A stretch of 8,174 nt of DNA, taken from NCBI GenBank assembly GCA_023438245.1, contig JAEXRD010000090.1:1-8174 (forward strand), written 5' to 3'. Positions 1-6,451 of the stretch are shown piece by piece. Origin of the DNA: Pseudomonadota bacterium. Lineage in GTDB: Bacteria; Desulfobacterota; Desulfovibrionia; Desulfovibrionales; Desulfovibrionaceae. The notes beneath the pieces are model-generated. The model ran no database searches and had not been told where the DNA came from. It worked only from the letters and a program-made list of their open reading frames with translations. Within the stretch, counting starts at the first letter, position 1; every line of letters starts with the position of its first letter. A program made the translations under genes and the position numbers.

Positions 1-556
1 CGCCCACGCTCTGCTGCGCCGCCTGGGCGGAGAGCGCGGCGGCCTGGGCGTGCGCGCCCGCGGCCTGGGCCTGGGCGCTGCTCTCGGCGGCGTCGGCCTG
101 GGCGCTGGCCCTGGCCGCGGCGCAGGTTTCCAGAAAGGCGCGGCTGTCCTGGATCTGCTCCGCCGGGGTGCTGACGGGGTAGAGCACGGCCCGGCGCACC
201 TTCTCGTCCAGCGCCTGGCAGATCATGGTCAGCAGGTCCAGGGCCTCCTCGTGGCTGGCGGCGGGAAAGGCCGAGTTCTCCACGTAGTCCAGCTCCTGCA
301 CGATGGCCGGGTCGCGCCGGATCACCAGGGTCTGGCCCGTGGCCGGGGGGGTGAGCATGGAGAGCGTGCCGCCGCCGGGCTCGCCCGCGCCGGAGAGCGC
401 GTAGTGCGTGCCCTGCAGCAGCGGCGTCTCCAGGCCGTCGCGGGAGAGCAGCGCGCTGATGTCGGCATCGCGGATGAAGGGGAAGCTGACGGGAAAGGCG
501 CTGGTGACGCCGTTGCCCGCGTAGCTGGCCTTGGACGTCTGGGTGGACAGGGTCAT
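1..556 (-). CDS. Podovirus tail fibre protein, N-terminal part (truncated by window edge)
   Basis: This frame is open from an ATG at 556 to the window edge, giving 185 residues with no stop, so the C-terminal part lies outside. Residues about 6-125 resemble the N-terminal anchor domain of T7-type tail fibres (gp17), which attaches the fibre to the tail: an opening TSKASYAGNGVTSAFPVSF, a GTHYALSGAG segment, then LVIRRDP and a helical EEALDLLTMICQALDEKVRR stretch. Residues about 136-183 are an Ala/Gln-rich helix, as in the coiled-coil stalk of such fibres. The start follows GAGG five bases upstream. The preceding nozzle gene stops 30 bases upstream in the same frame. The receptor-binding part, which would show host range, is not visible. 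Family assignment is from motif pattern and gene order. The partial nature is directly seen. Confidence 0.8.
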   Translation of the reverse strand, partial: MTLSTQTSKASYAGNGVTSAFPVSFPFIRDADISALLSRDGLETPLLQGTHYALSGAGEPGGGTLSMLTPPATGQTLVIRRDPAIVQELDYVENSAFPAASHEEALDLLTMICQALDEKVRRAVLYPVSTPAEQIQDSRAFLETCAAARASAQADAAESSAQAQAAGAHAQAAALSAQAAQQSVG

Positions 557-586
557 GGGTTCCTCGCTTTGCCTGTGGTTGGCGGG

Positions 587-2737
587 TTACTCGTTCATGG
601 CCAGCACCGGGGCCAGCAGCAGGATGGTCATGGGCAGGGGCTGGTCCTGCACCACCACCATCAGGCCGTCCTGGTCCCAGCCGTGGGGGAAGCGCACGGT
701 CTTGTCGCCGCTGAACAGGGCCGGGGCGCGGCCCATGAGGTCGGCGCTGGTGCGGAAAAGCAGCGGCTCCAGGCGGTTCTCGTCCGGGCCGACCTTGCCG
801 CCCAGGGTCAGAAACAGCCGCAGCGAGACCTCGCAGATGCGCTTGGTGCGCGTCTGGGCGCTGCCGCGCGCGCCGCTGAACTCCAGCCGCATGGGCCGCA
901 GCACGGAATGGTAGGGCAGGCCCGCGTGCACCACGCTGGCCTCGCGATCCAGCGCCAGCGTGCCGTCCGGGCCCACCACGCGGGGCGGCAGCACGGCCCC
1001 GTCGGCCAGCACGTGCACCTCCCTCCCGGCCAGGTGGGCCAGCCCCGTGAGCACGCTGGCGGGCGGGCCGGAGTAGGTCATGCCGCTGTCCACGAAGAAG
1101 GCCCCGGTGCTGTCGGGCGCGTCCTCGGCAAAGCCGGGCTCCAGGCGCTCCACGAAGCGCCGGGTCAGCGCGGCCCCGCCTGGATGCGCCGGGTCGGGCA
1201 GCTGGCGGCGCACGGTGAGCCAGAGCTCGTCGCGCCCGGCCTCGTCGTTGGACACCGCGCACACGCTCTCCACCGCGCCGTCGGTGGCGATGCGCGAGAA
1301 GGCGCACACGTCCTGGTCCGGCAGGTAGGTCAGGGCGGCCAGCACGCCGTCGGCGCGCACGCAGTACAGCACGGGGTCGGGCTCCTGCACGAAGGCCAGC
1401 TGCGTGAACCCCGGCCCGGCCATGTGCCCGGCCAGCAGGGTCAGATCGCGCGAGACGTAGGCGTCGGAGTCCATGCGGTAGGCCATCTCGCGCACCTTGC
1501 GCCCGGAGCGCTGGACGAACAGCGTGGCCGCGCCCGCGGGGCAGCTCTGGGCCAGGGCCGCGCCGCTGGTGCCCTCGCGGTTGGCCTTGACCCCGCCGGG
1601 GGTGACGGGGGTGTTGAGCGAGGACCCGGAGATGGTCCATTCTCCGCTGGTGGCCCCCACCCACAGCCGCCCGCGCGAGGACAAAAACGCGATGCGCCCG
1701 CCCTGCTGGGCCGAGAGGGTGATCTCCAGGCCGTCGTCGTCCAGCGGGTCGCTGCCGTCCGGGCTGGCCGGGTCGGCATTGATGCGGTCGCCCACGGAGA
1801 ATTCCTCCCAGAGCGCGGCGTTCAGCGCCCCGGCGGAGGTGCGGATGCTCTCGATGTCCGTGGCGGCGCTCGGGGCGTCCTGGAAGGTCACGGTCAGGCC
1901 GCCGCTGCCCGCCCGGAACTCGCGCGCGCCCAGGTAGCGGTAGTAGCAGGGCGTGCCGTCGGCCTTTTCCCCGGCCAGGGCCTTGTTCTTCTTGAAGCTG
2001 TCGCCGTTGAGCATGGCGAAGGTGTCGCCCGCACGGCCCTCGGCCGCGCCGCTGCCGCCCTTGTCCTCGATTTCCAGGTCGCTCCAGCCGGAGAGCGGCA
2101 CCTCGCGCGTGGCCAGGCGGAAGTCCTGGTGCTCCCCCGTGCGCGAGAACCACAGCGTGTAGGGCTCGCCGGGCGTGGCGGCGAACACCAGCCGGTCCTC
2201 GTGGAAGGCGGCCAGCCCCGGCCAGTTGCCCTCGCCCCAGGCCTCGGGCCGGGAGGTGAAGGAAAGCTCCGTCAGGCTCCACGCCCCCTCCGCCGAGCGC
2301 GTGAGCTGGCGCGGGGCCAAGGCCTGGTGCGTCAGGATCAGCGCCTGGCGCTCCTGCACGGCGCGCAGGCCGTCCAGGTGCCCGGCCAGGTAGGGACTGG
2401 CCAGCTCCAGCGGATTTCCGGAGCCGTCCAGCACCTGGCCGCCCTGGGCGAAGAAGCGGATGACGCCCGCGCCGGAGCCGCCCTCGGCGAACTCCAGCAC
2501 CCAGGGCTGGCCCGCTGCGTCCTCGAAGGGCACCAGCAGCGAGCGCGACCCGTGGCAGGCGCAGTCGGCCACGTAGCGCATGCCGCTGCGCCGGGTGACG
2601 CCGCCGTGGGGGTGCACCAGGAAGTTGGTCAGCGTCATGCAGCCGTTGTAGTACTTGGCCATGTCCACGCGCCCGGCCAGCCGGGGCGAGACCTCGCCGC
2701 AGGTGAAGTTGGTCAGCGTCAGGGGAATGCGGCTCAT
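587..2737 (-). CDS. Phage tail nozzle-type structural protein (T7 gp12-like family)
   Basis: A 716-residue virion protein, probably forming the distal tail tube or nozzle of a short-tailed phage. The N-terminus (residues 7-54) carries the pattern typical of these proteins: N-F-x-x-GE-VSPRLAGRVD, KYYNGC, then GGVTRRSG, followed by a VPFEDAAGQPWVLEF strand. A central block has RGRLWVGATSGEWTISG and then LFVQRSGRKVREMAYRMD, and a later block has RADGVLAALTYLPDQ and DELWLTVRR. All are signatures I recognise from podophage proteins of this class. The length is close to T7 gp12 (about 790 residues), and the family resemblance to gp12 is inferred from layout. The start lies nine bases after the preceding stop, with a weak AGGGG site overlapping that stop, so translation is probably coupled. 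No frameshift or internal stop is visible, so the gene looks intact. Confidence 0.85.
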   Translation of the reverse strand: MSRIPLTLTNFTCGEVSPRLAGRVDMAKYYNGCMTLTNFLVHPHGGVTRRSGMRYVADCACHGSRSLLVPFEDAAGQPWVLEFAEGGSGAGVIRFFAQGGQVLDGSGNPLELASPYLAGHLDGLRAVQERQALILTHQALAPRQLTRSAEGAWSLTELSFTSRPEAWGEGNWPGLAAFHEDRLVFAATPGEPYTLWFSRTGEHQDFRLATREVPLSGWSDLEIEDKGGSGAAEGRAGDTFAMLNGDSFKKNKALAGEKADGTPCYYRYLGAREFRAGSGGLTVTFQDAPSAATDIESIRTSAGALNAALWEEFSVGDRINADPASPDGSDPLDDDGLEITLSAQQGGRIAFLSSRGRLWVGATSGEWTISGSSLNTPVTPGGVKANREGTSGAALAQSCPAGAATLFVQRSGRKVREMAYRMDSDAYVSRDLTLLAGHMAGPGFTQLAFVQEPDPVLYCVRADGVLAALTYLPDQDVCAFSRIATDGAVESVCAVSNDEAGRDELWLTVRRQLPDPAHPGGAALTRRFVERLEPGFAEDAPDSTGAFFVDSGMTYSGPPASVLTGLAHLAGREVHVLADGAVLPPRVVGPDGTLALDREASVVHAGLPYHSVLRPMRLEFSGARGSAQTRTKRICEVSLRLFLTLGGKVGPDENRLEPLLFRTSADLMGRAPALFSGDKTVRFPHGWDQDGLMVVVQDQPLPMTILLLAPVLAMNE

Positions 2738-2746
2738 GGCGCGCCC

Positions 2747-3268
2747 CTAGATGTCGCCGGACCGGGTGCCCGGGGGGGTCCCGCCCGAGGTGTTCACGCC
2801 CAGGCCGAAGCCTCCCAGGCTCAACAGCGAGCCGCCGCCCCTGTTCCGCTGCGTGCGGCCCGAGAGGCGGATGGAGCGGGCCTGTTCCCCGGCCCCGGCG
2901 AGCATGTCGGCGATGCGCAGGGCGGAATCGCCCAGGAGCTCGTCCACCTGGCCGTCGCCCTGGGATTCCAGGTTCTCCAGCGAAAGCAGCGAGGTGCCCG
3001 AGAGGGTCAGCCCGCTGGTGGCGGCCCCCACCCTGGCGCGGGCGCGGGCCTTCTCGCCCTTTTCGCGCAGGGCGTCGGCCTGGTCCTGGGCCGCGCGCCA
3101 CTCGGCGTCGGCCTGCCTGCGGGCCCGGGCCTCCACCATTTGGGCGCGCTGCTCCGCCCCGTCGCTCACGTCGCCTTCCTGGCCGCCCTGGGCCAGCAGC
3201 GGCAGAGCGCCCTGGATCACCTTTCCCGCGGTCATGGCCACGGGCACGAACGTGTTTACGCCTTCCAT
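2747..3268 (-). CDS. Small phage internal-virion-type protein (T7 gp14-like)
   Basis: A 173-residue protein with a short hydrophobic N-terminal segment (residues 7-27), a charged Ala/Arg/Glu-rich helix likely to be a coiled coil (about 38-82), the motif GAATSGLTLSGTSLLSLE (81-98), another helical region (106-135) and a Gly/Ser-rich tail. The segment ending in a GASGL-x-LSGS-like motif is common in phage proteins annotated as internal virion proteins, which are ejected with the DNA in T7-like phages. A longer frame opens upstream at 3505, but the ATG at 3268 is preferred: it has a strong GGGAGGT site seven bases upstream, located inside the previous gene. The gene overlaps the preceding gene by 13 bases, indicating translational coupling. 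The position between a gp13-like and a gp12-like protein supports the call. Exact virion role is inferred. Confidence 0.75.
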   Translation of the reverse strand: MEGVNTFVPVAMTAGKVIQGALPLLAQGGQEGDVSDGAEQRAQMVEARARRQADAEWRAAQDQADALREKGEKARARARVGAATSGLTLSGTSLLSLENLESQGDGQVDELLGDSALRIADMLAGAGEQARSIRLSGRTQRNRGGGSLLSLGGFGLGVNTSGGTPPGTRSGDI

Positions 3269-3765
3269 TCCCAGTACCTCCCGTACAGATGGTGTGTCGC
3301 CTGGTCGGGCCCGTAGCCGGGGCAGGCGCCCTCGCACTCCAGGCCCAGAAATTCCGCGAAGCGTCCGGCGGCGGGGTCGTCCGCGCGCACATGGGCCTGC
3401 AGCCGCACAAACCCCTCGCGCCGGCGCAGCAGGCGCATGGCCTTGCGCGCCCAGCGGGCCAGGGCCACGGGGTTCTCCTGGGCCTGCCCGCCCAGCCAGA
3501 GCCACAGCTCGCCCACGCCGGGCCAGAAGCGCACGGCCCCGCCGCAGGCCAGCACGCGCCCCCCGCGCAGGAGGCTCCAGGCCGGCCCGGCCCCGGCCAT
3601 GCGCAGGGCCTGGCGCTCCAGGGCCTGGCCAAAGGCCAGGGGTTCGCCTTCGCGCGCGCCCGTCTGCGTCAGCACGCCCCGCAGGGCGCGCTCCGCCGGG
3701 CCGGTGAGCGAGACCAGCCGCGCGTGGCCTGTTTCGAAGGGTTCCAGCCGCCAGTTTCCGGACAT
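3256..3765 (-). CDS. GNAT-fold-like phage protein (T7 gp13-like)
   Basis: A 169-residue protein, the first gene of the tail module. Its pattern fits a GNAT (acetyltransferase) fold: a strand pair at about 62-92 (SLLRGGRVLACGGAV, then ELWLWLG), a helix at 98-114, a strand FVRLQAHVRADD (119-130), a helix AAGRFAEFLG (132-141) and a closing strand YGRYW. The usual acetyl-CoA pyrophosphate-binding loop (R/Q-x-x-G-x-G/A) after the central strand is not present, so enzyme activity is doubtful. Phage proteins of this type sit beside internal virion genes, and T7 gp13 is the comparable position. The ATG at 3765 is chosen because GGGAGG lies eight bases upstream; an in-frame ATG at 3846 would place the start above the promoter -10 box. 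A cellular acetyltransferase is less likely given the overlap with the next phage gene. Confidence 0.65.
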   Translation of the reverse strand: MSGNWRLEPFETGHARLVSLTGPAERALRGVLTQTGAREGEPLAFGQALERQALRMAGAGPAWSLLRGGRVLACGGAVRFWPGVGELWLWLGGQAQENPVALARWARKAMRLLRRREGFVRLQAHVRADDPAAGRFAEFLGLECEGACPGYGPDQATHHLYGRYWEWKA

Positions 3766-3789
3766 GGGCGATGCCTCCCGCGTGTTGTC

Positions 3790-3806
3790 CCGGGGGGCTT
3801 CCCCGG
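3790..3806 (-). promoter_or_regulatory. Leader hairpin at the 5' end of the tail-module transcript
   Basis: A six-base-pair all-GC inverted repeat (CCGGGG at 3790-3795, CCCCGG at 3801-3806, loop of five) lies a few bases after the predicted transcription start and about nine bases before the ribosome binding site (3780-3775). A hairpin there could stabilise the mRNA or influence initiation. The repeat is seen directly; the role is inferred. Confidence 0.35.
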
Positions 3807-3816
3807 AAACGGCGCG

Positions 3817-3846
3817 AGTATACCCCGGCTTTTTGCCAGGGGACAA
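3817..3846 (-). promoter_or_regulatory. Sigma70-like promoter for the phage tail module
   Basis: On the minus strand a TTGTCC -35 box (3846-3841) is followed by an 18-base spacer and a TATACT -10 box (3822-3817). Transcription would begin near 3809-3811, leaving a leader of about 45 bases before the ATG at 3765. The sequence just upstream is AT-rich in an otherwise very GC-rich window. It directs transcription into the four phage genes. Called by eye from box match and spacing. Confidence 0.6.
3823..3842. repeat. Inverted repeat in the promoter spacer, candidate operator
   Basis: The plus strand reads CCCCGGC, five T, then GCCAGGGG: a seven-base-pair inverted repeat with a single bulged A. 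It occupies almost exactly the spacer between the -35 and -10 boxes of the tail-module promoter. It is not followed by a T-run on either strand, so it is not a good terminator. A repressor site is possible but unproven. Confidence 0.3.
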
Positions 3847-3882
3847 AATTTACCCAATTCTGGCCGGGAAAAAGACAAAAAT

Positions 3883-3898
3883 ACCCTGTTGACAGGGT
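3883..3898. repeat. Perfect 7-2-7 palindrome upstream of the phage promoter
   Basis: ACCCTGT-TG-ACAGGGT is a perfect seven-base inverted repeat with a two-base centre. It lies about 37 bases upstream of the -35 box of the tail-module promoter and between that promoter and the terminator of the neighbouring gene. Such compact palindromes often bind dimeric regulators. The embedded TTGACA on the plus strand has no -10 box at the proper distance, so it is not called a promoter. Confidence 0.35.
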
Positions 3899-3945
3899 CT
3901 GCGGAGGGGCGGCGCCGGGCCGCTATCGCGAGGGATTCATGGGCA

Positions 3946-3984
3946 AAAATGAAATGCGCGAGGCGTTGTCGGCCTCGCGCATTT
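3946..3984 (-). terminator. Rho-independent terminator of the EAL-HDOD gene
   Basis: A perfect 13-base inverted repeat (arms 3972-3984 and 3952-3964, loop of seven, mostly GC) starts 41 bases past the stop codon at 4026. Read on the minus strand it is followed by TTTCATTTTT, a good U-tract. It separates the host-type gene from the phage promoter downstream, so the tail module should not depend on read-through. Confidence 0.8.
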
Positions 3985-4025
3985 TGACAAAAGCTGTGGA
4001 AGGAGGGTGCGGTCCGCGCTGGGGA

Positions 4026-5273
4026 CTATTTGCTCGGCGGCAGGGCGCACATGAGCCTGTCGGCCCACTGGAAGGAATCGTTGTAGGCCTGGGACACCGA
4101 CCCGGTGGGCATGCCCAGCTGCGCGGCCAGTTCGGCCATGTCGTCCCAGCGGGTGTCCTCTATGGCCTTGGCCAGGGCCAGCCAGGGGGCGAAGGGGCCG
4201 GGCTGGCCCAGCAGGGCGGCGTTCAGGTCGTCGGCCAGGGACAGCTTGGGGGCGATGTCGCGCATGGGCGTGTCGAGCATGGCGGGCAAGAGCGAGAACA
4301 GGCCCAGCAGGAAGAGCTTGTCGGCCTGCTCCTTGCGCCCCGCGGCCACGGCCAGGAGGTTCAGGAACTTGGCCCGCTGGGCCGAGAGGTGCAGCAGCTC
4401 GCGGGCCTTGGTGGAGGGCGTGAGGTCGGCCATGACCATGACGCGCAGCCAGGCGCACAGGTGCACCCAGCCGGCCATGAGCACCGCCTGGCGCACCGAG
4501 GAGACCTTCTTGGCCAGGGCGAAGTGCGCGGAATTGAGCAGCGAGAGCACGCGGAAGGTCACGGAGGCGTCGCCCTCGATGGCGGCCACCAGCTTGTCGG
4601 TGTCCGGCTCGCTGCGGGCCAGGAGCTCCAGCAGGGCCAGGCGCGTGGACTGCGCGGCGCTGATCTTGCGCTGGGCGATGGTTTCCGGCTCGCGGAAGAA
4701 ATAGCCCGAATAATAGGCACAGCCCATGAGCCTGGACGCTCCCAGGGCCTCCGCCGTCTCCACGCGCTTGGCCATGAGCTCCAGTCCGCGCTGGCGCAGC
4801 CTGGCGGCCTGCTCGGGCAGCTCTGCGGCATTGGGCCCGCGCATGTCCAGGATGACGATGCCCACCAGGTCCAGCAGCGGGCCCTGGTCCAGGTCCGCGC
4901 CCTGGGCGTCCAGGGCCAGGGTGTAGCCCTCGCGGCGCAGGGCGCGCAGCGCCTCGATGGCGCGGGCATCGGAAAAGCCGTGCGGGGTCAGCACGGGAAT
5001 CACGCACTCCGGCCCCAGGGCCTTTGGGATGCCCGCGAACACGGCCTGGGCGGGCAGGTGGATGAGCGCCTTCTGGGGCATGGAGCAGGTCTCCAGGCAG
5101 GCGGGCATGCACTGGATCACCGACAGCGTGGCCATGAGCGGGTCGGTGAATTCAGAATACGTATGCTCGAGGCAGCGGCGGTAGTAGTGGATGTACCCCC
5201 AGGTGGCGAGGTCGGCATCCAAGACCGGCTGACGGGCGACGAAAAGCGTTTCGTAGGGGTGTGCTGCTACCAT
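4026..5273 (-). CDS. Degenerate EAL plus HDOD signalling protein
   Basis: A 415-residue cytoplasmic protein of the EAL-HDOD (YuxH-like) type. Residues about 10-200 form the EAL-like domain, beginning FVARQPVLDADLATWGY and ending CAYYSGYFFREPE. The catalytic signature is missing: the E-x-L position reads IHY (28-30), the usual N-F segment reads ALIHLPAQ (69-76), and the D-D pair reads LDAQ (121-124). A lysine in LMAKRVET (167-173) remains. Phosphodiesterase activity is therefore unlikely, and c-di-GMP sensing or scaffolding is possible. Residues about 205-400 form an HDOD domain, known in regulators of signalling, chemotaxis or motility. An in-frame ATG at 5345 exists, but 5273 is preferred because the family domain starts about ten residues in. 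Neither start has a Shine-Dalgarno site. The gene is divergent from the PAS-GGDEF gene and ends in a strong terminator. Confidence 0.85.
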   Translation of the reverse strand: MVAAHPYETLFVARQPVLDADLATWGYIHYYRRCLEHTYSEFTDPLMATLSVIQCMPACLETCSMPQKALIHLPAQAVFAGIPKALGPECVIPVLTPHGFSDARAIEALRALRREGYTLALDAQGADLDQGPLLDLVGIVILDMRGPNAAELPEQAARLRQRGLELMAKRVETAEALGASRLMGCAYYSGYFFREPETIAQRKISAAQSTRLALLELLARSEPDTDKLVAAIEGDASVTFRVLSLLNSAHFALAKKVSSVRQAVLMAGWVHLCAWLRVMVMADLTPSTKARELLHLSAQRAKFLNLLAVAAGRKEQADKLFLLGLFSLLPAMLDTPMRDIAPKLSLADDLNAALLGQPGPFAPWLALAKAIEDTRWDDMAELAAQLGMPTGSVSQAYNDSFQWADRLMCALPPSK

Positions 5274-5361
5274 AGAACGTGTTGTATGAGGAAAGATTTT
5301 CGGTCGGAACAAGACCGCTGGACATGGACACTCAGCCTGCCGCATGCTAACGGGTCAACCC

Positions 5362-6363
5362 ATGAATGTAAAGGAGCTCCTGGAGGAAGGCGCGGACGGA
5401 ACCTATATCGCGCACCTCTTCCAGATGGAACGCTACGCCTGGATGGCGCTCTCCTACGACATGGCCCTGGCCGTGGACATGGACGGGTGCATCCAGGCCG
5501 CAAACTCCGCCTGGCACCGCTCCTCCGGCCACTGGCCCGAGGAGCTGCGCGGCCAGTACCTGCTGGAGTTCATGGAGTTCTCCGACCGCGAACGGGCCCT
5601 GGCCCACTTCCAGTCGCTCATCACCAGCGACACCGTCACCACCACCTTCGACTTCCGCTTCCGCTGCGCCGACGGCCGCTACAAACGCTTCAACTGGAAC
5701 GTGCTCTACTCGCCCGACAGCGAGCTTTACTACTGCATCGTCAAGGACCTGAGCGACGTGCACGACCTGCGCCACGCCGCCTACCACGACACCCTCACCG
5801 GCCTGCCCAACCGGCTCTACCTCACCGACCAGCTCGAAGGGCTCATCGCCGACGCCAAAGAGAACGGCCACGTGCTCTCGGTGTTCTTCCTGGACCTGGA
5901 CGGCTTCAAGCAGGTCAACGACACCCTGGGCCACCAGGCCGGCGACCTGCTGCTCCAGACCGTGGCCGACCGCCTGCTGCGCTGCGTCAGCCGCTCGGAC
6001 TGCTGCATCCGCCTGGGCGGCGACGAGTTCGTGCTGCTGGAGAGCTGGCCCTGCGCCGAGCACGACGCCCTGCGCATGGCCGCGGACATCATCCAGGCCG
6101 TGAACCAGCCCGTGTCCATCGGCGGCACCGAGGCCCACGTGGGCGCCTCCATCGGCATCGCCCTGGCCCCGGCCCACGCCGACAGCCCCGCCGCCCTGCT
6201 GGAACTGGCCGACCAGGCCATGTACCGCGCCAAGAAGAGCGGCAAGAACCGCTCCGTGCTGGCGGGCGACGCCAACACCTGCCCCCCGCCGCCGGAGCTG
6301 CTCGACCTGCTGGCCGACCTGCCCGACGACCAGCCCCTTGATGAGGCGGCCCCGAAGGGGTAG
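5362..6363 (+). CDS. PAS-GGDEF diguanylate cyclase
   Basis: A 333-residue cytoplasmic protein predicted to make cyclic-di-GMP from two GTP. Residues about 29-137 are a PAS domain (ALAVDMDGCIQAANSAW, later FRFRCADGRYKRFNWNVLY and YYCIVKDLSD). The GGDEF domain follows directly with HDTLTGLPNR (142-151), FFLDLDGFKQVND with the metal-binding aspartate at about 178, an intact GGDEF at 219-223, and ASIGIALAP. The product-inhibition I-site (RxxD five residues before GGDEF) reads SRSD, so feedback inhibition may be lost. No membrane segment is visible, and the PAS ligand cannot be told. A short proline/acidic tail ends the protein. The ATG at 5362 is chosen; one at 5344 would add six residues. Neither has a Shine-Dalgarno site, although AAGGAG lies just inside the gene. 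The GH17 gene follows 88 bases downstream on the same strand. Confidence 0.9.
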   Translation: MNVKELLEEGADGTYIAHLFQMERYAWMALSYDMALAVDMDGCIQAANSAWHRSSGHWPEELRGQYLLEFMEFSDRERALAHFQSLITSDTVTTTFDFRFRCADGRYKRFNWNVLYSPDSELYYCIVKDLSDVHDLRHAAYHDTLTGLPNRLYLTDQLEGLIADAKENGHVLSVFFLDLDGFKQVNDTLGHQAGDLLLQTVADRLLRCVSRSDCCIRLGGDEFVLLESWPCAEHDALRMAADIIQAVNQPVSIGGTEAHVGASIGIALAPAHADSPAALLELADQAMYRAKKSGKNRSVLAGDANTCPPPPELLDLLADLPDDQPLDEAAPKG

Positions 6364-6451
6364 GAAGCTGGCGGGCCACTGAGAATCGGCCACACAGACG
6401 CTGTTCGTCTCGCCACCTGTCCCGCCACTCGCTTCGGAGGTCCCGCCCCGC

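Noticed and set aside
50..3316. A 1088-codon open frame on the plus strand antisense to the phage genes
   Set aside because: Its composition (Gly, Ala, His, Gln, Val, Arg rich and without domain motifs) is typical of an antisense shadow in GC-rich DNA, and the minus-strand genes beneath it have clear family motifs and ribosome binding sites.
3766..3846. N-terminal extension of the GNAT-like protein to the ATG at 3846
   Set aside because: That start lies at the promoter -35 box, upstream of the predicted transcript start, and the ATG at 3765 has a good ribosome binding site.
3889..3894. A consensus TTGACA box on the plus strand
   Set aside because: No -10 box lies 16-18 bases downstream (the sequence there is GC-rich), and the box is part of a palindrome.
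3771..6341. An 856-codon plus-strand open frame spanning the EAL-HDOD gene and much of the cyclase
   Set aside because: It is antisense to one well-supported gene and out of frame with another, and it changes from His/Gly/Gln-rich to Arg/Pro-rich text as it crosses between them.
6364..6451. A terminator or promoter between the cyclase and GH17 genes
   Set aside because: Only short GGCC repeats without a T-run are present, and no convincing -35/-10 pair was found; only the GGAGGT ribosome binding site at 6436-6441 is supported.
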